Assembly: GCA_903842985.1 (NCBI GenBank)
Contig: CAIMOB010000038.1
Coordinates: 1 to 38,960 of the forward strand
DNA length: 38,960 nt
Source of the DNA: an uncultured archaeon
Lineage (GTDB): Archaea > Nanobdellota > Nanobdellia > Woesearchaeales > CAIVOO01
Reading direction: 5' to 3'
Positions 30,180 to 36,884 of this stretch are shown here, one piece after another (positions within the stretch are counted from its first letter, which is position 1; the number at the start of each line of letters is the position of its first letter). A program made the translations under genes and the position numbers. Below the pieces are notes generated by a model. The model searched no databases. It was given only the letters and a program-made list of their open reading frames with translations, and had not been told where the DNA came from.

Positions 30180-30235
30180 GCCTATGACTAATGAGGACAA
30201 ATGTTCGAATGAGGCGAAATGTTCTCGATTAAGGC
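30180..30235 (+). promoter_or_regulatory. L7Ae leader with an 18-nt tandem repeat
   Basis: AATGAGGACAAATGTTC (30190-30206) is repeated as AATGAGGCGAAATGTTC (30208-30224), 15 of 17 bases identical with an 18-nt period. GCCT (30180-30183) and AGGC (30232-30235) could close a stem around both. Since L7Ae binds kink-turn RNA and controls its own mRNA in other archaea, this is a candidate feedback site. No perfect kink-turn is seen. Confidence 0.45.
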
Positions 30236-30255
30236 ATACTTAAGAGGTAGCTAAA

Positions 30256-30594
30256 ATGGCAGAAAAAGACATCATTGAAAAGGCTCTTGAAGCAATCGAA
30301 ATAGCCAGGAACACCGGAAAGATAAAGAAAGGCACGAATGAGGTTACAAAGGCTGTTGAGAAGGGACTTGCAAAGCTTGTTGCAGTTGCAAAGGATGTAA
30401 GCCCTCCTGAGATTGTTATGCACCTGCCTCTGCTTTGCCAGGAAAAAGGAGTTCCCTATGTCGAAGTTCCGACAAAGGAAGAGCTTGGCGTTGCAGCAGG
30501 GATAACTGTTTCGACAGTGAGTGTTGCAGTTGTCCAGGAAGGCGATGCGAAGAACCTTATCAAGGAAATAAACAACGCTTTGAAAAAAGGATAA
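30256..30594 (+). CDS. rpl7ae: Ribosomal protein L7Ae (kink-turn RNA-binding protein)
   Basis: The 112-residue protein carries the L7Ae signature: [22 protein letters not shown], then [22 protein letters not shown]. It binds kink-turns in 23S rRNA, C/D and H/ACA guide RNAs and archaeal RNase P. The length is slightly short of the common 118-124. The ATG follows GAGGT with normal spacing. It heads the operon L7Ae-S28e-L24e-Ndk, a widely conserved archaeal order. Confidence 0.95.
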   Translation: MAEKDIIEKALEAIEIARNTGKIKKGTNEVTKAVEKGLAKLVAVAKDVSPPEIVMHLPLLCQEKGVPYVEVPTKEELGVAAGITVSTVSVAVVQEGDAKNLIKEINNALKKG

Positions 30595-30605
30595 AAATGG
30601 GCAGC

Positions 30606-30622
30606 GCAAATTTAAAATTTGC
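30606..30622. other. Perfect palindrome between L7Ae and S28e
   Basis: GCAAATTT-A-AAATTTGC spans the gap between the two genes. It could fold as a small stem in the polycistronic mRNA or bind a dimeric protein in DNA. No T-run follows, so it is not an obvious terminator. Confidence 0.4.
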
Positions 30623-30651
30623 TGGTCCGTTTTATTTCCAGAGGACATAAA

Positions 30652-30930
30652 ATGGGAGAACAAAGAAGAAAGGATAATGCGGGAGAGGACACTAGAAAGT
30701 TTGCCACAGAGACAAGAAGCAGCGATGCAGTTCCTGCAAGAGTCGAAGAAGTAATAGGAATGACAGGAACAAGAGGCGAGGCAATTCAGGTGAGATGCAA
30801 AGTCCTTGACGGAAGGGACGCAAACAAAATCCTGAGAAGAAACGTAAAAGGGCCTATCAAAGTTGGCGATATCTTGATGCTTAGGGAAACGGAATTCGAG
30901 GCAAGGCCTCTAACAGGAGGAAGAAGATGA
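30652..30930 (+). CDS. rps28e: Small-subunit ribosomal protein S28e
   Basis: The 92-residue protein has the eS28 core: PARVEEVIGMTGTRGEAIQVRCKVLDG, then ILRRNVKGPIKVGDILMLRETEFEARPL. It sits near the mRNA exit of the small subunit. Archaeal S28e is usually about 70 residues; here about 20 charged residues precede the core (GEQRRKDNAGEDTRKFATET). The ATG at 30652 follows GAGG with about 7 nt spacing, so the extension is probably real. The stop overlaps the L24e start. Confidence 0.93.
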   Translation: MGEQRRKDNAGEDTRKFATETRSSDAVPARVEEVIGMTGTRGEAIQVRCKVLDGRDANKILRRNVKGPIKVGDILMLRETEFEARPLTGGRR

Positions 30931-31097
30931 GCAAATGCGATTTCTGCAAGCGCGAGCTGACACCCGGCACAGGGAAAATGCTCGTGAAAAATGACGGCAA
31001 GGTGCTTTATTTCTGCTCAAACAAGTGCCAGAAGAATCTCATCAAGCTGAGAAGAACTCCTCACGCTGTCAAGTGGGTCACAAAGAAGGTGAAATAA
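30927..31097 (+). CDS. rpl24e: Large-subunit ribosomal protein L24e
   Basis: The 56-residue protein is L24e. The zinc finger has CDFC at residue 4 and FCSNKC at 29, and the basic end RRTPHAVKWVTKK is typical. It binds 23S rRNA near the subunit interface. The ATG overlaps the S28e stop (ATGA), and GGAGG lies 6 nt upstream. It fits the usual archaeal order S28e-L24e-Ndk. Confidence 0.94.
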   Translation: MSKCDFCKRELTPGTGKMLVKNDGKVLYFCSNKCQKNLIKLRRTPHAVKWVTKKVK

Positions 31098-31100
31098 ATA

Positions 31101-31682
31101 ATGATTGAAAGGACGCTTGTTCTTGTAAAGCCAGATGGTGTTCAGAGGGGACTGGTCGGCGAAGTGATTTCAAGGATTGAAAGATGCGGGCTGAAAATAA
31201 TCGGCCTGAAGATGGTTTATGCCGATGAAAAAACTGCAGGCGAGCACTACGCAGACGACGAAGCGTGGATGAAAAGCACAGGCGAGAAGGCGATTGCAAA
31301 TGCGCTGAAAGAGGGAAGGCCTGTGAAGGAAACGGCGCTGGAAATCGGCAAGAGGGTAAGGCGGGCATTAATCGCATTCATATCAATGTCGCCGACAGTG
31401 GCGATTGCAGTTGAAGGGCACAGGGCTGTGCCGAAGATAAGGTCGCTTATCGGGGATACGAATCCGCAGAACGCAGCTCCGGGAACAATAAGGGGCGACT
31501 TCACAATTGATTCTTATTATTTGTCAGACAATTCAGGAAGACCAATACAGAACATAGTCCATGCTTCCGGAACAAAGGACGAGGGACTGAGGGAAATAAA
31601 TGTCTGGTTCAATGAAAATGAACTTCATCCCTACAAAAGAATAGAAGAAGATTTGATTTACAGAAGAGCTAACGAGGTATAA
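31101..31682 (+). CDS. ndk: Nucleoside diphosphate kinase, long form
   Basis: The enzyme moves phosphate from one nucleoside triphosphate to another diphosphate. The N-terminus is typical (ERTLVLVKPDGVQRGLVGEVISRIE), and the active site is NIVHASGT with phosphohistidine 154. The length is 193 residues against about 140-160 usually. The extra residues lie between the first helix region and the RGD core (about 55-95, with AWMKSTGEKAIANALKEGRPVK), and there is a longer C-terminus. Catalytic residues are intact. It starts 3 nt after L24e without a clear Shine-Dalgarno. Confidence 0.93.
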   Translation: MIERTLVLVKPDGVQRGLVGEVISRIERCGLKIIGLKMVYADEKTAGEHYADDEAWMKSTGEKAIANALKEGRPVKETALEIGKRVRRALIAFISMSPTVAIAVEGHRAVPKIRSLIGDTNPQNAAPGTIRGDFTIDSYYLSDNSGRPIQNIVHASGTKDEGLREINVWFNENELHPYKRIEEDLIYRRANEV

Positions 31683-31683
31683 A

Positions 31684-33864
31684 ATGGCAGAAAAAATGGT
31701 TGACAAGGTCATGAGGATTATGGGCAATAAGAAGAATATCAGAAACATCTGCACCTCTGCCCACATCGACCACGGAAAGACAACATTTTCAGACAATCTT
31801 CTATACGGCGCCGGAATGATGTCAGAGGCGCTTGCCGGAAAGGCGTGCGTTCTTGATTTTCACGAAGACGAGCAGGCAAGGGGAATAACAATTGACGCTG
31901 CAAACGTCTCAATGGTCCACGAGTGCGAAGGAGAGGAGTATTTAATTAACTTGATCGACACGCCCGGGCACGTTGATTTCGGCGGGGACGTAACAAGAGC
32001 CATGAGAGCTTGCGACGGCACAATTGTCCTGTGCTGTGCTGTTGAAGGTGTCATGCCGCAGACAGAAACTGTGCTGAGGCAGGCGCTGAGAGAAAGAGTA
32101 AAGCCGGTTCTTTTCATAAACAAAGTTGACAGGCTAATCAAGGAATTGCAGCTTACGCCTGAAGCTATGCAGGAAAGGTTTCTCAAGATAATAGAATTCG
32201 TGAACAGGCTGATAAAGCAGATTGCTGAGGAGGAGTACGGGGAAAAATGGGCAATCAATGTCAATGAAGGAAGCGTTGCATTCGGCTCAGCTGCCCACAA
32301 GTGGGCATTGTCTATCCCTTACATGAAAAAAACAGGTGTCACATTCAAGGATGTCATTGAAGTTTACAGCAAGGGCGGGGACGAGTCGTCTGTCAAGGCG
32401 CTCGCGCAAAAGGCGCCGCTGCATAAGGTTATTCTTGACATGTCGATAAAGCACCATCCAAATCCAATGGATGCGCAGAAATACAGGATTCCAAAAATCT
32501 GGAAGGGCGAGATTGAAGGCACGCAGGGTCAGGCGCTGGTTAACTGCGACGAAAAAGGCCCGCTTGCTTTTGTTGTCACAAAAATTGTTGTTGACCCCCA
32601 TGCAGGCGAAGTAAGCGCAGGAAGATTATTTTCAGGGACAGTCAAGAAAGGCGATACTGTCTACATGAACAGGGCAAAGCAGAATGTGAGAGTCCAGCAG
32701 GTTTCTATTTACAACGGGGCGAAGAGGGAGCTTATTGATGCCGCACCTTCAGGAAACATAATTGGGATTGTGGGATTGAAAGACTGTTTGCCTGGCGAAA
32801 CAATAACTGCAGAGCCTTCAACTCCGTTCGAGCAGATAACTTATATTTTCGAGCCTGTTGTCACAAAGGCAATTGAAGCTAAAAATCCAGCTGACCTGCC
32901 GAAGCTTGTAGAGGTTTTGAGGCAGGTTCACAAGGAAGACCCGACAATAAAGATCGAAATCAATGAAGAAACGGGCGAGCACCTGATGCACGGCATGGGC
33001 GAGCTTCATCTTGAAGTCATAGAAAACAGGATAAGGACAGAGAAAAAAGTTGATGTGCAGACAAGCCCGCCGATTGTTGTTTACAGGGAAACAATTGTGG
33101 GCACGACTCCGCAGGCAGCAGAGGGAAAGTCCCCGAACAAGCACAACAAATTCTATTTCACAGTCGAGCCTGTTGATGAAAGAATTACAGAAGCCATCAA
33201 GAAAGGCGACATACCAAATGCAAGGCTGAAGAAAAAAGAGCAGGAACTATGGGAAGTTCTTGAAAAGGCAGGAATGAAAACCATTGAATCAAGGGCAGTC
33301 AGGGAGGTCTTTAACGGAAATCTCCTGCTTGACAAGACAAAGGGAGAGGTTCACATCGGCGAAGTCATTGAGCTTGTCATGGACGGCTTTGAGCAGGTGA
33401 TGGAAAAAGGCTCGTTGGCAAGGGAGCCATGCATGAAAGTAAAAGTCAATCTGCTTGACATCAAGCTTCACGAGGACGCAATTCACAGGGGGCCGGCGCA
33501 GGTCCTTCCGGCGGTAAGGGACGGAATAAGAGAGGCGATTTTCAATGCAAAGCCATTGATGCTCGAGCCGGTGCAGGTGCTTGACTTTGAAGCGCCGATA
33601 GATTTCATGGGAAATGTTTCAAAACTAATACAAAACAAAAGAGGACAGCTGCTTGATGCACAGCAGGAAGGCGAGATGATAAAGATAAAGGCAAAGATGC
33701 CTGTTGCAGAGATGTTCGGCATGACTTCTGAATTAAGGTCTGCAACAGAAGGCAGGGCAACATTCTTCCTGGTAGACCAGGCATTTGAAAGGCTGCCTGA
33801 TGAACTGCAGGGAAAGATAATCCAGCAGATAAGGACAAGAAAAGGGCTGACTGGGAACCAGTAA
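31684..33864 (+). CDS. fusA: Translation elongation factor aEF-2
   Basis: The 726-residue GTPase moves tRNA and mRNA through the ribosome. G1 is AHIDHGKT, G3 is DTPGH, and G4 is NKVDR. The C-terminal loop DAIHRGPAQVLPAVRDG holds the diphthamide histidine (residue 601), so the diphthamide site is kept. The length is normal for archaea. GAGGT lies 6 nt before the ATG. It follows ndk by 1 nt and is probably in the L7Ae operon; in many archaea aIF5B sits at this place instead. A T-rich stretch after the stop marks the end. Confidence 0.96.
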   Translation: MAEKMVDKVMRIMGNKKNIRNICTSAHIDHGKTTFSDNLLYGAGMMSEALAGKACVLDFHEDEQARGITIDAANVSMVHECEGEEYLINLIDTPGHVDFGGDVTRAMRACDGTIVLCCAVEGVMPQTETVLRQALRERVKPVLFINKVDRLIKELQLTPEAMQERFLKIIEFVNRLIKQIAEEEYGEKWAINVNEGSVAFGSAAHKWALSIPYMKKTGVTFKDVIEVYSKGGDESSVKALAQKAPLHKVILDMSIKHHPNPMDAQKYRIPKIWKGEIEGTQGQALVNCDEKGPLAFVVTKIVVDPHAGEVSAGRLFSGTVKKGDTVYMNRAKQNVRVQQVSIYNGAKRELIDAAPSGNIIGIVGLKDCLPGETITAEPSTPFEQITYIFEPVVTKAIEAKNPADLPKLVEVLRQVHKEDPTIKIEINEETGEHLMHGMGELHLEVIENRIRTEKKVDVQTSPPIVVYRETIVGTTPQAAEGKSPNKHNKFYFTVEPVDERITEAIKKGDIPNARLKKKEQELWEVLEKAGMKTIESRAVREVFNGNLLLDKTKGEVHIGEVIELVMDGFEQVMEKGSLAREPCMKVKVNLLDIKLHEDAIHRGPAQVLPAVRDGIREAIFNAKPLMLEPVQVLDFEAPIDFMGNVSKLIQNKRGQLLDAQQEGEMIKIKAKMPVAEMFGMTSELRSATEGRATFFLVDQAFERLPDELQGKIIQQIRTRKGLTGNQ

Positions 33865-33893
33865 TTATTTTTATTAATTTTTTATTAAATTCT
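33865..33893 (+). terminator. T-rich terminator after aEF-2
   Basis: Runs of five and six T follow the aEF-2 stop within 30 nt, the usual archaeal intrinsic signal. The convergent M50 gene ends at 33942. Confidence 0.5.
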
Positions 33894-33941
33894 TCCGGCA
33901 AAGAAAGTCATGAATACTGGCAATAAATAAAAAAGGTAATT

Positions 33942-34580
33942 TTAAAACAGAGCTCCTGAATACCAGGTCGCAATCCCTGCAATCGCAGTCATAACTACCC
34001 ACATTATTTTGCTTCCTTGAAATATTTTATATCCATCAAACATTCCAAATGGAATCATGTTGAATAATGCGATAAATGAATTAATTGCAAATCCATATCC
34101 AGAAACCTTACCTAATAAAGAAAGTGGATTTGAAACAAGATATAAAATTAAAAATATCAGTGCGATTGAAAGGCTCATAATTGGTCCTGCTGCTCCAATA
34201 TAACCCAGCCTTTTTCTATCTACCTGGTGTCCTGATATCATTACCGCCCCGGGCGCCGCAAAGACAATTCTAATAGCAATAGCCAGAACAATCGCAAAAA
34301 CTAGCATCATGTTATCTGCACGGAATTCCGCAAAACAGCCGTATTTCTGCGCAATAACCTTGTGCCCCATCTCATGAGCAATAAATCCAAGCCCGACGGT
34401 TATCGCAGAGAGAAGGAAATACATGAGAAAATTAATGCTGAATACTGCAGAAACACCAACATTGATTATTGCAAATGCAACTGAAATTGCTATCCATGCC
34501 TTTGCAAGGTCTGTTATCTCTACCTCTGATGAATAGAACGGCCCAATCTTATAGGTTCTGTGCGGTGTTATCATTTCCAT
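33942..34580 (-). CDS. Site-2-protease-like membrane metalloprotease (M50)
   Basis: The 212-residue protein has about six hydrophobic helices and the zinc motif HEMGH (69-73), with the third ligand region NMIPFGMFDGYKI (about 174-186) and its aspartate. This is the M50 core of proteases that cut substrates inside the membrane. No PDZ or CBS domain is attached. The substrate is unknown. The ATG at 34580 is about 25 nt from a TATA box (34601-34612), so the mRNA is likely leaderless. The helical repeat element copy B lies directly upstream. Confidence 0.88.
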   Translation of the reverse strand: MEMITPHRTYKIGPFYSSEVEITDLAKAWIAISVAFAIINVGVSAVFSINFLMYFLLSAITVGLGFIAHEMGHKVIAQKYGCFAEFRADNMMLVFAIVLAIAIRIVFAAPGAVMISGHQVDRKRLGYIGAAGPIMSLSIALIFLILYLVSNPLSLLGKVSGYGFAINSFIALFNMIPFGMFDGYKIFQGSKIMWVVMTAIAGIATWYSGALF

Positions 34581-34600
34581 ATCTCTACAGGAGAATAATA

Positions 34601-34612
34601 GGTTTTTTAAAC
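34601..34612 (-). promoter_or_regulatory. TATA box for the M50 protease
   Basis: Minus-strand GTTTAAAAAACC lies 21-32 nt before the ATG. It also could serve as TATA on the plus strand (TTTTTTAAAC), giving a start near copy B of the repeat. Confidence 0.5.
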
Positions 34613-34627
34613 TTTTGCCTGCAAAAA

Positions 34628-34728
34628 CTGTTTAAAACAAACCCTTTCTTTAGAAAAGAAAGCGTTAGGGCGGAAAGAAACTATTTTACAAGTGTCATAT
34701 TAGGCTAGTTTCCAGCCAAGCTGGAAAC
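34628..34728 (+). repeat. Dispersed structured element, copy B
   Basis: The same order as copy A: lead CTGTTTAAAACAAA, hairpin CTTTCTTT-AGA-AAAGAAAG, GCGTTAGGGCGG, A-rich linker, the identical 19-mer CTATTTTACAAGTGTCATA, and then a second hairpin GTTTCCAGC-CAA-GCTGGAAAC (34708-34728). The loop AGA is kept while stem pairs change together, supporting a conserved fold. It lies between divergent genes. Confidence 0.75.
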
Positions 34729-34776
34729 GTATTCTAAAAGATTAGCTGCGCATGTTCTATTAGCAAATTAAAAAAC

Positions 34777-34786
34777 TTTTTAAATA
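34777..34786 (+). promoter_or_regulatory. TATA box for the 475-residue protein operon
   Basis: TTTTTAAATA predicts a start near 34807, giving a short leader with GAGGTG (34810-34815) before the TTG start. Confidence 0.5.
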
Positions 34787-34820
34787 ACACTCATATATTA
34801 TTATAAAAAGAGGTGTTGCA

Positions 34821-36248
34821 TTGTCAAAACTTGAGGATTTCGGCTTCAAAAAGGCAGAGAGAGTAGAAGTTGAAAGACTGCAGCCAAAGGTTGATACAGA
34901 TTATCCTGAGCCTGTAAAGCGCTTCAGGATGGTATACGAGAGCTATGCTGCCTCAATAGAAGAAGCATATTTCTGGATTCTGCACCATTTGAGGCAAGAC
35001 CAGGGTTTCTCAAAGGTTGAAAAAATTTCTGATGTGTTCACAACAGCAGAGGTTTCTGCGCTTGGAGGAACAATACAGCAGAGGCTTGCAGCACAGCAGG
35101 ATAAGGCAGCCGGCTACCTGAGGGGAATCCACGAGATGACTAAACAGCTTTTCCAGCTCGTCAGGGAAATAAGAATACTGGCTGAAAGGCTTGAATACTA
35201 TGAAAAAAGCAAGGTAAATGACGAGTCAGGACAGAACGCCGAGATGGCGCTGAAGGATACCTGGGTCACAATGGTTGAAGGCGGGACAAAAAATCCTGCG
35301 TCTGTTTTCGGGCTTGCGCAGCAGGTTGGCTTTGTCGCACTGCCTGATGTCTTTTTCAGGATGAGAAAAAGGCCGGGAGAATCTGACAACGAGTTTGCAG
35401 GGAGGATTTCAAAGCTGGAGTTTAACGAGCATTTCAAGGATGTGCTCAAGAGAAAGCTTGCGCAGTTCTACATCTGGAAGGAAAAAACCTATCACGAGCT
35501 TTCGACAAGAAAAACTTTTGTTCTCAAGCTGCTGAGGCAGTACTATGACACAATAAGGCTTTACATAAGCTGGCTCAAACCTTACCTAAAGACAATCCAA
35601 AGGCTCGGCGGAGATATATCGAAATTCAAGAGGCCTGAACTGATTGCCGCGTTTGAAACATCTGTTATTGATATAGAAATACTTGCGTGCAAGCAGACAG
35701 TTGCCGGCATCTACAAGCCAGTCATACTTGCAACATTCGAGTACAGGACGCTGCCTTCAATGAATTACAATGCAGACCAGTTCCAGCGCGGGCCGATTCA
35801 CGTCGGGCAGATGGTGATGACACTGCGCTCCTATGTGTGGACAGATAAGGAAATTGAAAATTACAAAAGATACAGAGAGGCGCAGGATTTTGAAGTGCTT
35901 GAGGGCATTGACAGCACACTAAAAGAAGCAATGGATGCGCTTGGCGACGAGCTTAAGGCATATCTTCTTGAAAGCGGAGAGAGATTTCCGGAGAAAAAAC
36001 TGCCTGAAAAGGAAAAAGAAAAGAAGCCGGGATTTGCTGAAAGCGCGCTTGACCCGTTTGTCTCTGTTTTCAAAGGATTTGGTGAATTGTTCGGGATGTC
36101 TGGAAATGAAGAAAAGAAGAAGGGAAAAGAAGGGCCGACTGAATTTGAAAAAGAAAAACAGAAGAAGATTGCAGCAGGGCACATAGCATTCGCGCTGTAC
36201 CAGACATACAAAAATTACAAGAAGTCGCACGGGTTCCTGAGCTGGTAG
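34821..36248 (+). CDS. Unrecognised 475-residue helical protein, TTG start
   Basis: I do not recognise this protein. It is soluble and almost all helical, with a charged and aromatic-rich body (MVYESYAASIEEAYFWILHH, LRQYYDTIRLYISWLKPYLK) and a beta-prone stretch (about 280-340, ILATFEYRTLPSMNYN). A lysine/glutamate-rich linker (about 390-460) holds a short hydrophobic segment, DPFVSVFKGFGELFGM. No catalytic motif is visible. The start is TTG at 34821, placed by GAGGTG five bases upstream; no in-frame ATG is near. It heads an operon with a coiled-coil protein and the endonuclease-IV-like barrel, so they probably act together. Confidence 0.75.
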   Translation: MSKLEDFGFKKAERVEVERLQPKVDTDYPEPVKRFRMVYESYAASIEEAYFWILHHLRQDQGFSKVEKISDVFTTAEVSALGGTIQQRLAAQQDKAAGYLRGIHEMTKQLFQLVREIRILAERLEYYEKSKVNDESGQNAEMALKDTWVTMVEGGTKNPASVFGLAQQVGFVALPDVFFRMRKRPGESDNEFAGRISKLEFNEHFKDVLKRKLAQFYIWKEKTYHELSTRKTFVLKLLRQYYDTIRLYISWLKPYLKTIQRLGGDISKFKRPELIAAFETSVIDIEILACKQTVAGIYKPVILATFEYRTLPSMNYNADQFQRGPIHVGQMVMTLRSYVWTDKEIENYKRYREAQDFEVLEGIDSTLKEAMDALGDELKAYLLESGERFPEKKLPEKEKEKKPGFAESALDPFVSVFKGFGELFGMSGNEEKKKGKEGPTEFEKEKQKKIAAGHIAFALYQTYKNYKKSHGFLSW

Positions 36249-36256
36249 AGAAAAAG

Positions 36257-36264
36257 TTTATAAG
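36257..36264 (+). promoter_or_regulatory. TATA box for the coiled-coil gene
   Basis: TTTATAAG, preceded by GAGAAAAAG, begins 31 nt before the ATG at 36288. This allows separate leaderless expression inside the operon. Confidence 0.45.
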
Positions 36265-36287
36265 CCTTCTTTATATACAATACATTA

Positions 36288-36884
36288 ATGGCAAAGACGC
36301 TTGCAGAACTGCTTGATGAGATAAAAACGCTTCCTCCTACTGAAAGGATAAAAAAGCTGCTGGAGCTTAGGAAGGGTGTAAAGGAAGCTGTGGAAAAAAG
36401 GCAGAAAGAGCTTGAAGAGGCTGAAAAGACCGCAATTGTTGAAGTTGAAAAGGAAGAAATAAAGAAAGAAGCAAGGAAAAAACAAGAGGAAGAGGAGCAG
36501 ATAAAAATCATCCAGCCGGCTGTCAGGCCTGCGCCGCCTGAAGAGATAAATCTTGAGGAGATTCTTCTGGCAGAAAAAAAGCAGGCAGTTGAGGCGCCTG
36601 CAAGCTACGGCAGGATAATCGATGAAATAAAAACAACACTCTATGAAGCAGCGCCTTCAATTTACAAGGGAATGCAGGAGCTGAGGAACAAGGCAAGCGA
36701 AGGCGAGCTTTCAAGAGATGACAAACGGAGATTTGAATCATACAATGAAATGCTTGAACAGCTTTCAAATGTAACGCCGGGTGCGATTAAAAACAAGGAA
36801 GCAAAGGAAAACCTTTTAAAGATGCAATACGCTATGAGACAGACAGAGCAATACTCAGCAGGTAATACAGGAGGCGGCTACTGA
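36288..36884 (+). CDS. Unrecognised coiled-coil protein
   Basis: The 198-residue protein has a long lysine/glutamate coiled coil (about 10-80), a proline-containing linker (IIQPAVRPAPPEEINLEE), and a second helical part (about 100-185, SIYKGMQELRNKASEGELSR) with a Gly-rich end GNTGGGY. No known domain is seen. The Gly-rich end and two helical blocks suggest a structural or adaptor role. The stop overlaps the next start by one base (TGATG), so it is co-translated with the TIM barrel. Confidence 0.72.
   Translation: MAKTLAELLDEIKTLPPTERIKKLLELRKGVKEAVEKRQKELEEAEKTAIVEVEKEEIKKEARKKQEEEEQIKIIQPAVRPAPPEEINLEEILLAEKKQAVEAPASYGRIIDEIKTTLYEAAPSIYKGMQELRNKASEGELSRDDKRRFESYNEMLEQLSNVTPGAIKNKEAKENLLKMQYAMRQTEQYSAGNTGGGY

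Noticed and set aside
30597-30650. 17-codon frame between L7Ae and S28e
   Set aside because: It spans the perfect palindrome and lacks any family feature; the sequence is better explained as a structured spacer.
34660-34672. GCGTTAGGGCGG as an integron attC core
   Set aside because: The half-site GTTAGGG breaks the GTTRRRY rule at its last base, there is no matching RYYYAAC partner at proper spacing, and no integron integrase is in the window.
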